Positions 1 to 6,760 of a stretch of DNA of 7,957 bases are shown piece by piece. The position numbers were made by a program, and so were the translations under genes. The notes under the pieces are model-generated. The model ran no database searches and was not told the DNA's origin. It was given only the letters and a program-made list of their open reading frames with translations. Position 1 is the stretch's first letter, and each line of letters starts with the position of its first letter. The stretch comes from DTSX01 sp964008355 (GTDB lineage Bacteria; Pseudomonadota; Gammaproteobacteria; Steroidobacterales; UBA11654), in NCBI GenBank assembly GCA_964008355.1, contig CAXGBD010000052.1, positions 1 through 7,957 on the forward strand, in the 5' to 3' direction.

Positions 1-747
1 GTTTTATTCATTCAACAAAGACAAGAAACCAAACGACAAAATGGGGAACTGATTACTTCGTCAGTGCTGGATAAGGAAGTTATTAATATCGCAACCATAC
101 GTGGCGTGTTTAGTAATCAATTTCAAATTACAGGTGTTTCTGTTTTTGAAGCAAAAGATTTGGCCATATTACTTCGAGCAGGGGCTTTAGCAGCTCCTAT
201 TTTTAAGGTTGAAGAAAAAACGGTAGGGCCCAGTCTGGGTCAAGATAATATCAATAGGGGATTCCAGGCCATGTTGATAGGTTTGGCTCTAGTTCTTGTT
301 TTTATGATCATTTATTACAAAGGTTTTGGTCTGATTGCCAATATCGGACTGTTAATCAATCTTACCTTAGTCATGGCCTTATTATCTCTGTTACAGGCAT
401 CTTTAACACTGCCAGGTATAGCGGGCATTGTCTTAACCGTGGGTATGGCGGTAGATGCTAATGTTTTGATTTTCGAGAGAATCAGGGAAGAAATACGCAT
501 TGGTAATTCTCCGCAAGCGAGTATCACAGCAGGATATCAAAAAGCATTTGGCACTATTGCGGATGCTAATATCACAACCTTGATTGCAGCACTTGTTTTG
601 TTTACTTTTGGGACGGGACCCATTAAGGGATTTGCGGTTACACTGACATTGGGGATTATCACTTCAATGTTTACGGCAATCATAGCTTCAAGAGCAATTG
701 TAAATTTGGTCTATGGGCAGAGAACAATTAGCCGATTAAGGATCTAG
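1..747 (+). CDS. secD: SecD, protein-export membrane subunit (3' part, start outside window)
   Basis: The reading frame is open from base 1 to the TAG at 745-747, giving the last 248 residues of a protein that is about 615 residues in E. coli. SecD pairs with SecF in the inner membrane and uses the proton gradient to help pull preproteins through SecYEG. The visible part covers the end of the large periplasmic domain (LLRAGALAAP near fragment residues 58-67, then GPSLG near 76-80) and the C-terminal membrane bundle. The RND/SecD signature GMAVDANVLIFERIREE lies near fragment residues 148-164, with the conserved membrane aspartate at about 152. Further membrane segments follow, and the protein ends in a short basic tail (SRLRI). 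A GTG at 64 is internal to this frame and is not a gene start. secF begins on the next base, so the two are surely co-transcribed. The identification is very secure; only the missing 5' part is unknown. Confidence 0.97.
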   Translation, partial: VLFIQQRQETKRQNGELITSSVLDKEVINIATIRGVFSNQFQITGVSVFEAKDLAILLRAGALAAPIFKVEEKTVGPSLGQDNINRGFQAMLIGLALVLVFMIIYYKGFGLIANIGLLINLTLVMALLSLLQASLTLPGIAGIVLTVGMAVDANVLIFERIREEIRIGNSPQASITAGYQKAFGTIADANITTLIAALVLFTFGTGPIKGFAVTLTLGIITSMFTAIIASRAIVNLVYGQRTISRLRI

Positions 748-1674
748 ATGAGTATGCATAAGAAAGAATATAATTTTCTCTCAATACGCTATGTAGCAAT
801 GGCATTTTCCATTCTGTTGTTGCTGATTTCTTTGGGTTCCTTAATGACAAAAGGTTTAAATAAAGGCATTGATTTCACAGGAGGTTTTTTGATCGAGGTG
901 TCCTATCAACAACCGCCAACAATTAGCCAAGTGAGAAGTGAGCTTGCCGTTGGAGGATTTCCAGACGCCATAGTTCAGAATTTTGGCGGTTCCAAAGATT
1001 TGATGATTAGGATTCTACCCAGAGAAGGTGCTGATAATAAAGTTGTCGGCAAACAGATAATAGAAATATTGGATAATTCATCGAATAAGGCTGAATTAAG
1101 AGGATCAGAATTTATTGATCCTCAAGTTGGTGAAGAATTAACTAATGATGGTGCGTTAGCCATGATTTTTGCTCTCATCATGATCATGATCTACATTATT
1201 ATTAGGTTTCAGTGGAAGTTTTCCATCGGCGCTGTCGCTGCTTTAATTCATGATGTTCTTATTACCATAGGAGTGTTCTCATTCTTTCAAATCTCTTTTG
1301 ATCTGGCTGTTTTAGCAGCCATTTTAGCTGTGGTAGGCTATTCATTGAATGACACAATCGTGATTTTTGATCGAATTCGAGAAAATTTTCGTTTAATAAG
1401 AAAAATGGAAACACTTTCAATCCTTAACAAATCGGTTAACCAAACCATCAGTCGAACAATCATCACCAGTAGCACCACATTGTTGGTGTTACTTGCTTTA
1501 TATCTTATAGGTGGCAAGTCTTTAGAAGGATTTTCTCTGGCTTTGATCATTGGTGTTATTGTTGGAACTTACTCGTCCATCTACGTTGCCACAACCTCTA
1601 TATTTTTATTGGATGTTTCTACGAGTGATTTGCTTCAAGTTAATAAAGAACAACTCGATGATGGTATGCCCTAA
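748..1674 (+). CDS. secF: SecF, protein-export membrane subunit
   Basis: This is a complete 308-residue protein, close to the 323 residues of E. coli SecF. It is the SecD partner in the inner-membrane complex that drives the late steps of Sec-dependent export. A first membrane segment (about 16-35) is followed by the DFTGG motif at 42-46 and a periplasmic domain to about 130. Five more membrane segments lie at about 134-152, 158-178, 184-206, 238-256 and 262-289. The family signature VGYSLNDTIVIFDRIREN sits at about 196-213. The ATG at 748 immediately follows the secD stop, and a TAAGGA ribosome-binding site lies at 737-742 inside the secD end. The gene ends 19 bases from the convergent suhB, and I see no convincing terminator there. 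Nothing in the protein looks damaged. Confidence 0.97.
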   Translation: MSMHKKEYNFLSIRYVAMAFSILLLLISLGSLMTKGLNKGIDFTGGFLIEVSYQQPPTISQVRSELAVGGFPDAIVQNFGGSKDLMIRILPREGADNKVVGKQIIEILDNSSNKAELRGSEFIDPQVGEELTNDGALAMIFALIMIMIYIIIRFQWKFSIGAVAALIHDVLITIGVFSFFQISFDLAVLAAILAVVGYSLNDTIVIFDRIRENFRLIRKMETLSILNKSVNQTISRTIITSSTTLLVLLALYLIGGKSLEGFSLALIIGVIVGTYSSIYVATTSIFLLDVSTSDLLQVNKEQLDDGMP

Positions 1675-1693
1675 GCAAGGGAATATTGGTACG

Positions 1694-2503
1694 CTAGCTG
1701 AGTTGAGTTAGTTGGGGACCATACTTGGAGATGATTTGTTTCATTTGATCGAAAATTTTTGGATTTCCTGCAAACAGATTTCCAGATCCAATCATGTCTT
1801 GATCGGGGATTAAATTTTCACACAACCCTCCTGATTCCTGGATCAGCAATACACCAGCTGCAATATCCCAAGAATTTAATCCAAACTCCCAAAATCCATC
1901 CAATCTCCCGCTTGCAATGTATGCCAGATCTAGAGCAGCAGCTCCTGGCCTTCTAATACCTGCGGCTTTTTGAGAAAATTCAGAGAATATTTCTAGATAA
2001 ATATCCAACCAGTCTTTATTCTGACGATAAGGAAACCCAGTTCCCAGTAATGCTCCTTCCAATGTGCTTTGTTTACTGACTCTAATCCGTCTTTCATCAA
2101 GTCGACTGCCTTGGCCTTTTAGTGCGGTGAATAATTCTTGCCTAGAAGGATCATAAATTACCCCCACTTCTAACACTCCTTTGATTTGTAATGCAATGGA
2201 AACAGCGTATACAGGAAAAGAGTGTATATAATTCGTTGTACCGTCAATGGGGTCTACAATCCAAACAAAATCCTGTTTATTGTTGGTATTTTCTCCACTT
2301 TCTTCGGCAATCATTCCGTGATCGGGATATCGTGACTGAATAATCTCTTTAATAGCGGCTTCGGCTTGTTTATCAACGAAGGTGACAAATTCATTATAAG
2401 ATTTGGTCTTGATATCGCTCTCATTGATTCTACCAAAGTTCATTTGTGCGATATCTCCCGCTTTTCTTGCGGCTTCGATTGCAGTATTTAAGAAGGCTTG
2501 CAT
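1694..2503 (-). CDS. suhB: SuhB, inositol-1-monophosphatase family / rRNA-processing factor
   Basis: The protein has 269 residues, against 267 in E. coli SuhB. The family hydrolyses inositol monophosphate with Mg2+. In enterobacteria SuhB also joins the Nus antitermination complex that supports rRNA synthesis and folding, and that role may matter more here. The metal-site motifs are intact: E67 in AEES, D84 and D87 in WIVDPIDGTTN (81-91), and D213 in SWDIAAG (211-217) followed by ESGG (223-226). The GIRRPGAAALD segment (182-192), part of the SuhB-type active-site and dimer region, is also present. The ATG at 2503 leaves an AT-rich leader with no clear Shine-Dalgarno sequence. The gene is read leftward, convergent with secF and divergent from trmJ; suhB next to trmJ is a conserved gammaproteobacterial pairing. 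The family assignment is secure, while the cellular role is inferred from E. coli. Confidence 0.96.
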   Translation of the reverse strand: MQAFLNTAIEAARKAGDIAQMNFGRINESDIKTKSYNEFVTFVDKQAEAAIKEIIQSRYPDHGMIAEESGENTNNKQDFVWIVDPIDGTTNYIHSFPVYAVSIALQIKGVLEVGVIYDPSRQELFTALKGQGSRLDERRIRVSKQSTLEGALLGTGFPYRQNKDWLDIYLEIFSEFSQKAAGIRRPGAAALDLAYIASGRLDGFWEFGLNSWDIAAGVLLIQESGGLCENLIPDQDMIGSGNLFAGNPKIFDQMKQIISKYGPQLTQLS

Positions 2504-2607
2504 GTTAAATTAATATTCGTTTAATAAATATAGAAAATAGATAATGTGTAGAATAACAAAACTTTTTAGCTAAATATCTGACTTTATTTTGGAAGCACAA
2601 TAGTTTT
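2504..2607. promoter_or_regulatory. Divergent suhB/trmJ intergenic region, presumed to hold both promoters
   Basis: These 104 bases lie between two divergent starts and are much richer in A+T than the genes. Leftward suhB and the rightward trmJ-to-hisS run must both be started here or inside neighbouring genes. I find several -10-like hexamers (for example GATAAT at 2540-2545 and TAGAAT at 2549-2554 on the + strand), but none has a good -35 at 16-18 bases, so I name no specific promoter. GGAAG at 2591-2595 is the only ribosome-binding-like sequence before the trmJ ATG, and its 12-base spacing is long. No iscR gene and no obvious operator are seen. Confidence 0.45.
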
Positions 2608-3327
2608 ATGAACCCACAAGTTAAATTTGTTTTATTTGAACCCTCCCATCCTGGAAATGTTGGTGCTGCTGCTCGTGCTATTAAGACCATGGGTTTTGAT
2701 TTATTGTGTTTAATTAATCCAAAAGAGCATCCACACCCAGAAGCCAGAGCAAGGTCTTCGGGAGCCTTGGACGTTTTGTTGGATGCCGAAGTTTGTGACA
2801 ACTTAAATGATGCGATTGAAAACTGTGGTTTAGTCGTTGGGACAACATCTAGAACTAGAAGAATCAGTGCACCAACATCAACAATCAGGGACATTGCTTC
2901 GAGTATTATTAATAAAGCCAAACATAAACCAGTGGCGATATTATTTGGTCCTGAAAAAACAGGATTGATGAATGAACAAATTGATTGCTGCAATCAATTA
3001 ATTCATATTCCTTCAAGCCAATTGTATCGATCATTAAATTTGGCAATGGCCATTCAAATAATCGCTTATGAATTACATTTTGCTTGGCAAGCACTACCTT
3101 CAGAAATAGAGACAAGAAATCTAGCATCCAATTCAGAAATGGAATTATTTTATGAGCATCTTAATCAAGTATTACTGGAGACTGGATTTTTGAACCCAAG
3201 AAATCCCAGACAATTGATGAGGAGATTGAGAACGCTATTCAATAGAGCACAATTGGATGAAAATGAAATGAATATAATGAGAGGTATTCTAGCGTCTTAT
3301 AAGGATAAGAGTGATACAAGCAAATGA
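2608..3327 (+). CDS. trmJ: TrmJ, tRNA (cytidine/uridine-2'-O-)-methyltransferase of the SPOUT family
   Basis: This complete 239-residue protein (E. coli TrmJ has 246) transfers a methyl group from S-adenosylmethionine to the 2'-O of nucleotide 32 in the anticodon loop of certain tRNAs. Conserved SPOUT elements are visible in order: PGNVGAAARA at 15-24 with the catalytic-type arginine R23; VVGTTSRTRR at 76-85; FGPEKTGLMNE at 113-123; and SLNLAMAIQ at 142-150, the trefoil-knot SAM site. The C-terminal part (about 175-239) is the smaller helical region found in bacterial TrmJ. Its TGA overlaps the following ATG (ATGA, 3324-3327), so translation of the desulfurase is probably coupled to it. In E. 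coli iscR separates trmJ from iscS; here nothing does. A near-perfect palindrome lies inside the gene at 2979-2999. Confidence 0.95.
   Translation: MNPQVKFVLFEPSHPGNVGAAARAIKTMGFDLLCLINPKEHPHPEARARSSGALDVLLDAEVCDNLNDAIENCGLVVGTTSRTRRISAPTSTIRDIASSIINKAKHKPVAILFGPEKTGLMNEQIDCCNQLIHIPSSQLYRSLNLAMAIQIIAYELHFAWQALPSEIETRNLASNSEMELFYEHLNQVLLETGFLNPRNPRQLMRRLRTLFNRAQLDENEMNIMRGILASYKDKSDTSK
2979..2999. repeat. Perfect 9-base inverted repeat with 3-base loop inside trmJ
   Basis: AATTGATTG at 2979-2987 is followed by the loop CTG and then by CAATCAATT at 2991-2999, an exact reverse complement. It falls in the conserved coding stretch for NEQIDCCNQL, so it may be a coincidence of codons. No T-run follows, so it is not a standard terminator. 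Confidence 0.6.
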
Positions 3328-4493
3328 AAGAGATCATAAAGCAAATCTATCTTGATTATGCATCGACCACACCCCTGGCTAGGGAAGTTGTCTCTGAGAT
3401 GGAAGCTGTGATGAGTGGTCAATCCTTTGGTAATCCCTCGTCGGTGGACCATTTATTTGGTAAACAGGCATATGAAGCTGTAGAGAATGCGAGGCTAGAT
3501 ATTGCTTCATTGATCAATGCTGATGCAGGCGAGATTATTTGGACATCAGGTGCAACTGAAGCGAATAATTTAGCAATTTTGGGTTTGGCTAGGTTTAAAA
3601 AAAATGGATTTAAACAGCAAGTTATATCATCGTTCGCAGAACATAAATCAGTGATTGAACCATGTCTGCAAGTGAAAAAAGAAGGTTTCGAGCTGACCCT
3701 TCTAAATCCAAATGCAAACGGTTCAGTTGATATTAATGAATTGGAGGGGGCAATCAATGAGAAAACATTGATGGTGAGTCTGATGCATGTTAATAACGAA
3801 GTGGGGAGCATCAACGATATCAAGTCTATTGGTAATCTTTGCAGACAGAATAATGTCTTTTTTCATGTCGATGCAGCTCAAGGAATTGGCAAGTTACCCA
3901 TTGATGTTAAAGATTACAAGATAGACTTAATGTCTTTAAATGCCCATAAGGTTTATGGACCAAAGGGTATCGGTGCTTTATTCATCAATCATGAATCGGT
4001 AGGCAGAGTTGAACCCATTTTGATTGGGGGAGGTCAAGAACGATCTCTAAGGCCTGGAACCTTGGCAACCCACCAAATTGTAGGCATGGCCAGAGCCTAC
4101 AAAATTGCTCAGGAAAAAATGTCGAGTGATCACAGGCACTTAAGACAATGTAGAGAGCTCTTTATAGATACATGCAAGGATATTTCTAAATTGAGCGTGA
4201 ACGGTCATTCAGAAAATGTTTTTCCAGGCATTCTGAGTGTCAGCATAGATGGCCTCTATGCGGAAAGTATTATCTATGGTATGAAAATAGCTGCTGTTTC
4301 AAAAGGTTCAGCTTGTAATTCTGATGATGATGAACCTTCTCATGTATTAAAGTCTATGGGATTAAGTCAATCTGAAATCAATGGAACTGTCAGATTTAGC
4401 TTTGGTCGGGATACAGAAATCAAAGATGTAGAATACGCTTGTCGCTTATATAGAGACTCTGTGGATCACCTGCATCGATTGAGCGGTGACTAA
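3324..4493 (+). CDS. iscS: Cysteine desulfurase, IscS type, lacking the usual C-terminal tail
   Basis: This 389-residue PLP enzyme takes sulfur from L-cysteine as a protein persulfide, leaving alanine, and passes it to Fe-S assembly and tRNA thiolation. The landmarks map onto E. coli IscS with an offset of 3: H107 in EHKS, D183 and Q186 in HVDAAQ, the PLP lysine K209 in NAHKVYGPKG, GGGQERSLRPGT at 235-246, and catalytic C331 in SKGSACNS. The catalytic loop has the normal IscS length but is unusually acidic (DDDE at 334-337). The protein ends soon after the region that in E. coli leads into the final IscU-docking tail, so about 20 residues including the terminal EWAHH-like end are missing. The start overlaps the trmJ stop. 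The only upstream purine tract (AAGGA at 3301-3305) is distant, which fits translational coupling. The enzyme class is certain; placement as the sole housekeeping IscS rather than a paralogue is inferred. Confidence 0.93.
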   Translation: MKEIIKQIYLDYASTTPLAREVVSEMEAVMSGQSFGNPSSVDHLFGKQAYEAVENARLDIASLINADAGEIIWTSGATEANNLAILGLARFKKNGFKQQVISSFAEHKSVIEPCLQVKKEGFELTLLNPNANGSVDINELEGAINEKTLMVSLMHVNNEVGSINDIKSIGNLCRQNNVFFHVDAAQGIGKLPIDVKDYKIDLMSLNAHKVYGPKGIGALFINHESVGRVEPILIGGGQERSLRPGTLATHQIVGMARAYKIAQEKMSSDHRHLRQCRELFIDTCKDISKLSVNGHSENVFPGILSVSIDGLYAESIIYGMKIAAVSKGSACNSDDDEPSHVLKSMGLSQSEINGTVRFSFGRDTEIKDVEYACRLYRDSVDHLHRLSGD

Positions 4494-4504
4494 AATAGAA
4501 ATAT

Positions 4505-4870
4505 ATGACTGAGAATTTAACAAGATTTTATTTTGACCAAGAAGATCATCTCTTTAACTGGGAGGATGATCAACACACTTACGAAGCTAAAGGCAGTGCC
4601 ACAAACTCCCAAGGAATGAAAATTGATCTTTATTTTAAGGTTGAAGACGGTAGAATTGTCGACGCTAAATACAACGTTAGTGGGTGTCCAGTTTTAATTG
4701 CTATTTCTGCCTTTTATATCGAGAATGTAATCGGTAAAACATTGGATGGTTGTCATGACTTTAATGCGATTGGCATCCATGAGAGTATAGAGATTCCTAA
4801 CCATAAAAAAGATAGGATGATCCTTTTGGAGAATGCCGTTGATGATTGTTTAGGTCAGATTAAGGAGTAG
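4505..4870 (+). CDS. IscU/NifU-N-like protein lacking two of the three cluster-ligand cysteines
   Basis: The protein has 121 residues, similar to IscU (about 128), and sits between iscS and iscA where iscU belongs. Fold-level similarity is visible: GMKIDLYFKVEDGRIVDAKY at 37-56, then SGC at 59-61, IGKTLDG at 76-82, IEIPNHKK at 95-102, and a helix LLENAVDDC at 107-115. C61 corresponds to IscU Cys63. The first ligand position aligns with S35 in TNSQGM, and the usual CGD aspartate is absent. The third cysteine (E. coli Cys106) aligns with R104. The HscA-recognition LPPVK motif reads IPNHK. Two other cysteines, C83 and C115, are at non-canonical places. The ATG at 4505 follows iscS by 11 bases without a recognisable Shine-Dalgarno sequence. 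A classical scaffold role is doubtful. It may be a sulfur acceptor or regulator of IscS, or bind metal differently. I therefore leave the symbol empty. Confidence 0.85.
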   Translation: MTENLTRFYFDQEDHLFNWEDDQHTYEAKGSATNSQGMKIDLYFKVEDGRIVDAKYNVSGCPVLIAISAFYIENVIGKTLDGCHDFNAIGIHESIEIPNHKKDRMILLENAVDDCLGQIKE

Positions 4871-4881
4871 GTGAATTTTCT

Positions 4882-5205
4882 ATGAATATTAAGATTACGG
4901 ATAAAGCACTAGGACGCTTTAAAAAAAATTTAGATCAAAGGTCAGATGCCATAGGTCTTAGGATTAGTATTACAGCCAGTGGTTGTAACGGCTATTCCTA
5001 TGTTTTGGATTATGCAACTGAGGTTGAACCAACAGATGAGGTGTGTGAGATATCAAATATTTCAATCCTGGTTGATCAGGAAAGTTTGCAGTACATCAAA
5101 GGGACGGAAATTGATTTTGAGGAAGAGGGTTTTAATCAGGTTTTTAAATTTAAAAATCCAAACGCAACCGGTGAATGTGGTTGTGGTGAAAGCTTCAGTA
5201 TTTAG
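4882..5205 (+). CDS. iscA: IscA, A-type Fe-S cluster carrier
   Basis: The protein has 107 residues, the same length as E. coli IscA. The three ligand cysteines are at the same positions: C35 in TASGCNG, and C99 and C101 in ECGCGESF near the C-terminus. A-type carriers bind Fe-S clusters or iron as dimers and hand clusters to apoproteins, especially [4Fe-4S] enzymes. The exact length, together with the GECGCGESFSI end, favours IscA over ErpA or SufA. An additional C55 is not a family ligand. The ATG at 4882 has GGTGA at 4870-4874 as ribosome-binding site, overlapping the stop of the preceding gene, and a further AAGGAG at 4862-4867. It lies 11 bases after the IscU-like gene and 21 before ndk. 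In the classical isc operon hscB would follow; here ndk does. It is intact where its neighbour is degenerate. Confidence 0.94.
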   Translation: MNIKITDKALGRFKKNLDQRSDAIGLRISITASGCNGYSYVLDYATEVEPTDEVCEISNISILVDQESLQYIKGTEIDFEEEGFNQVFKFKNPNATGECGCGESFSI

Positions 5206-5226
5206 ATCTTTGTATAAGGAATTCTG

Positions 5227-5631
5227 ATGAGCATTGAAAGAACTCTTTCCATTATCAAACCGGATGGCGTTAGACAAAAAATCATCGGTGAAATAAACAA
5301 GCGTTTTGAAGACGCAGGCTTGGCTATTGTCAATGCCAAAATGATTCAACTCTCCAAATCTGATGCAGAGGGATTTTATGCCATTCACAAGGACAAACCC
5401 TTTTTTAATGATCTTGTGGCATACATGACTTCAGGCTTGGTGATGGTACAAGTTTTAGAAGGCGAGAATGCCATACAGCTCAATCGAAAAATCATGGGAG
5501 CAACAAACCCTGCAGAAGCAGCAGCTGGAACCATCAGAAGTGATTTTGCATCGAGTATAGAGGAAAACGTGGTCCATGGTTCAGATGGACCTGAGACGGC
5601 TAAGGCTGAAATAGAGTATTTTTTCGGTTGA
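5227..5631 (+). CDS. ndk: Nucleoside diphosphate kinase
   Basis: This 134-residue enzyme moves the gamma-phosphate from ATP to other nucleoside diphosphates through a phosphohistidine. The catalytic H117 is in NVVHGSDG. Residues of the nucleotide site match E. coli numbering exactly: K11 in IIKPDG, R87, T93 in GATNPAEA, R104 in GTIRSDF, and N114. The protein ends at YFFG, about nine residues short of the E. coli enzyme, which has a further short tail (143 residues). The frame after the TGA does not continue that tail, so this is the natural end rather than a sequencing slip. The start has a good ribosome-binding site, AAGGA at 5216-5220, six bases ahead. In gammaproteobacteria ndk commonly sits directly before rlmN, as here. 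Confidence 0.97.
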   Translation: MSIERTLSIIKPDGVRQKIIGEINKRFEDAGLAIVNAKMIQLSKSDAEGFYAIHKDKPFFNDLVAYMTSGLVMVQVLEGENAIQLNRKIMGATNPAEAAAGTIRSDFASSIEENVVHGSDGPETAKAEIEYFFG

Positions 5632-5655
5632 GTCTTTACAGAATGAGGGCACCCC

Positions 5656-6750
5656 TTGAACTCTAACCTCAATAACTTAATCGGCAAACCTTTTGATGAT
5701 CTCGTTATTTTTTTTCAAACCATTGGCGAGAGAAAATACAGAGCAAAGCAGCTAATGGATTGGTTATATCACCGTGGTGTTTTTGATTTTGATGCCATGA
5801 CAGATTTGAATAAAAAACTGAGAGAGTATTTAAATCAGAATTGTTCACTCGAGATTGCAGCAGCCACTCAAACTCAAACATCCTCTGATGGAACGATTAA
5901 ATGGGTCATTGACCAAGGGCAAGCACAAGCCATTGAAACAGTGTATATTCCAGAGAAGAGCAGAAGCACACTATGCGTATCAAGCCAAATCGGCTGTTTA
6001 ATCGACTGTCCATTCTGTGCGACAGGTCACCAAGGGTTTAATCGAAATTTATCATCGGCTGAAATTATTGGCCAAGTATTGTTAGCAAAACAAGCTTTGA
6101 AACAAGAACTAAAGCAAGACCATGCCATTACCAATATTGTTTTTATGGGTATGGGAGAGCCTTTAGCAAACTTTTCTGAAACTATTAAAGCGATAAAAAT
6201 TTTAACAGATCCCAATGGTTTCAATTTATCGCGAAGAAGAGTGACAATCAGCACTTCGGGTCTTGTTCCACAGATTATGAAACTTGCAGATTATGTGAAT
6301 GTTTCATTAGCAGTTTCATTGCATGCTCCAGTTAACAAATTGAGAGATGAGCTGGTACCGATTAATAGACGTCATCCTATTGAAGCATTGTTGGATGCCT
6401 GTTGGTTTTATGCGAAAAATGGGCGACTAAAAACTGTCACATTTGAGTATACTTTGTTGAAAGGCATCAATGATCAGCCACAGCATGCCAGGCAATTGTG
6501 TAAGCTTTTGAAAGATCGGCCTGCTAAGGTCAATTTGATTCCATTCAATCCATTTCCTGGGGTTGCCTACCAACCCACTCCTGTCTATCAAATTAATGAG
6601 TTTAGGAATATACTCTTGGAGTCTGGAATAATGACCATGACTAGAACAACTCGTGGGGATGATATAAAAGCAGCCTGCGGTCAATTGTCTGGAATGGTGA
6701 ATAATTTAGCAAAGCAATCATTGGGACAAAAACTAAAAACGATCAATTAG
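5656..6750 (+). CDS. rlmN: RlmN, radical-SAM 23S rRNA A2503 / tRNA A37 C2-methyltransferase
   Basis: This 364-residue radical-SAM enzyme places a methyl group on C2 of adenosine 2503 in 23S rRNA and of A37 in some tRNAs, supporting accurate translation. The [4Fe-4S] ligands are C114, C118 and C121 (CX3CX2C). The two mechanistic cysteines are also present: C107, seven residues before the cluster motif, and C341 in RGDDIKAACGQLSG, matching E. coli C118 and C355. GMGEPL at 165-170 is the SAM-binding loop, and VSLHAP is at 220-225. The start must be the TTG at 5656: an in-frame TGA lies at 5644-5646 and the next in-frame ATG (residue 34) would cut into the conserved N-terminal helical domain. GAGGG at 5645-5649 can serve as the ribosome-binding site. 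It follows ndk by 24 bases and depends on Fe-S supply, a link to the genes upstream. Confidence 0.96.
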   Translation: MNSNLNNLIGKPFDDLVIFFQTIGERKYRAKQLMDWLYHRGVFDFDAMTDLNKKLREYLNQNCSLEIAAATQTQTSSDGTIKWVIDQGQAQAIETVYIPEKSRSTLCVSSQIGCLIDCPFCATGHQGFNRNLSSAEIIGQVLLAKQALKQELKQDHAITNIVFMGMGEPLANFSETIKAIKILTDPNGFNLSRRRVTISTSGLVPQIMKLADYVNVSLAVSLHAPVNKLRDELVPINRRHPIEALLDACWFYAKNGRLKTVTFEYTLLKGINDQPQHARQLCKLLKDRPAKVNLIPFNPFPGVAYQPTPVYQINEFRNILLESGIMTMTRTTRGDDIKAACGQLSGMVNNLAKQSLGQKLKTIN

Positions 6751-6760
6751 TTTATAATTT

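Noticed and set aside
64..747. Separate gene starting at the GTG at 64
   Set aside because: The frame is open to the left edge and the upstream codons continue SecD sequence, so this is an internal codon of a partial gene.
1181..1192. Repeated ATGATC units in secF
   Set aside because: They encode the hydrophobic IMIMI-type stretch of a membrane helix and reflect low amino-acid complexity.
1669..1681. CCCT-AAGCA-AGGG hairpin between secF and suhB as a shared terminator
   Set aside because: The stem is only four base pairs and no T-run follows on either strand.
2505..2993. 162-codon open frame on the minus strand opposite trmJ
   Set aside because: It is antisense to a clearly recognised TrmJ with all SPOUT motifs, its translation resembles no family, and it reaches into the AT-rich divergent spacer only by chance.
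3419..3823. 134-codon open frame on the minus strand opposite iscS
   Set aside because: It lies wholly within the conserved IscS coding region and has no recognisable domain or ribosome-binding site.
4979..5227. 82-codon open frame in another phase overlapping iscA
   Set aside because: IscA in the main frame has exact family length and ligand cysteines; the alternative translation is low-complexity and basic.
6753..6758. Exact TATAAT just before the rodZ start, as a promoter
   Set aside because: No acceptable -35 lies 16-18 bases upstream, and a start of transcription about seven bases after it would fall inside the gene past its ATG, with no in-frame ATG near.
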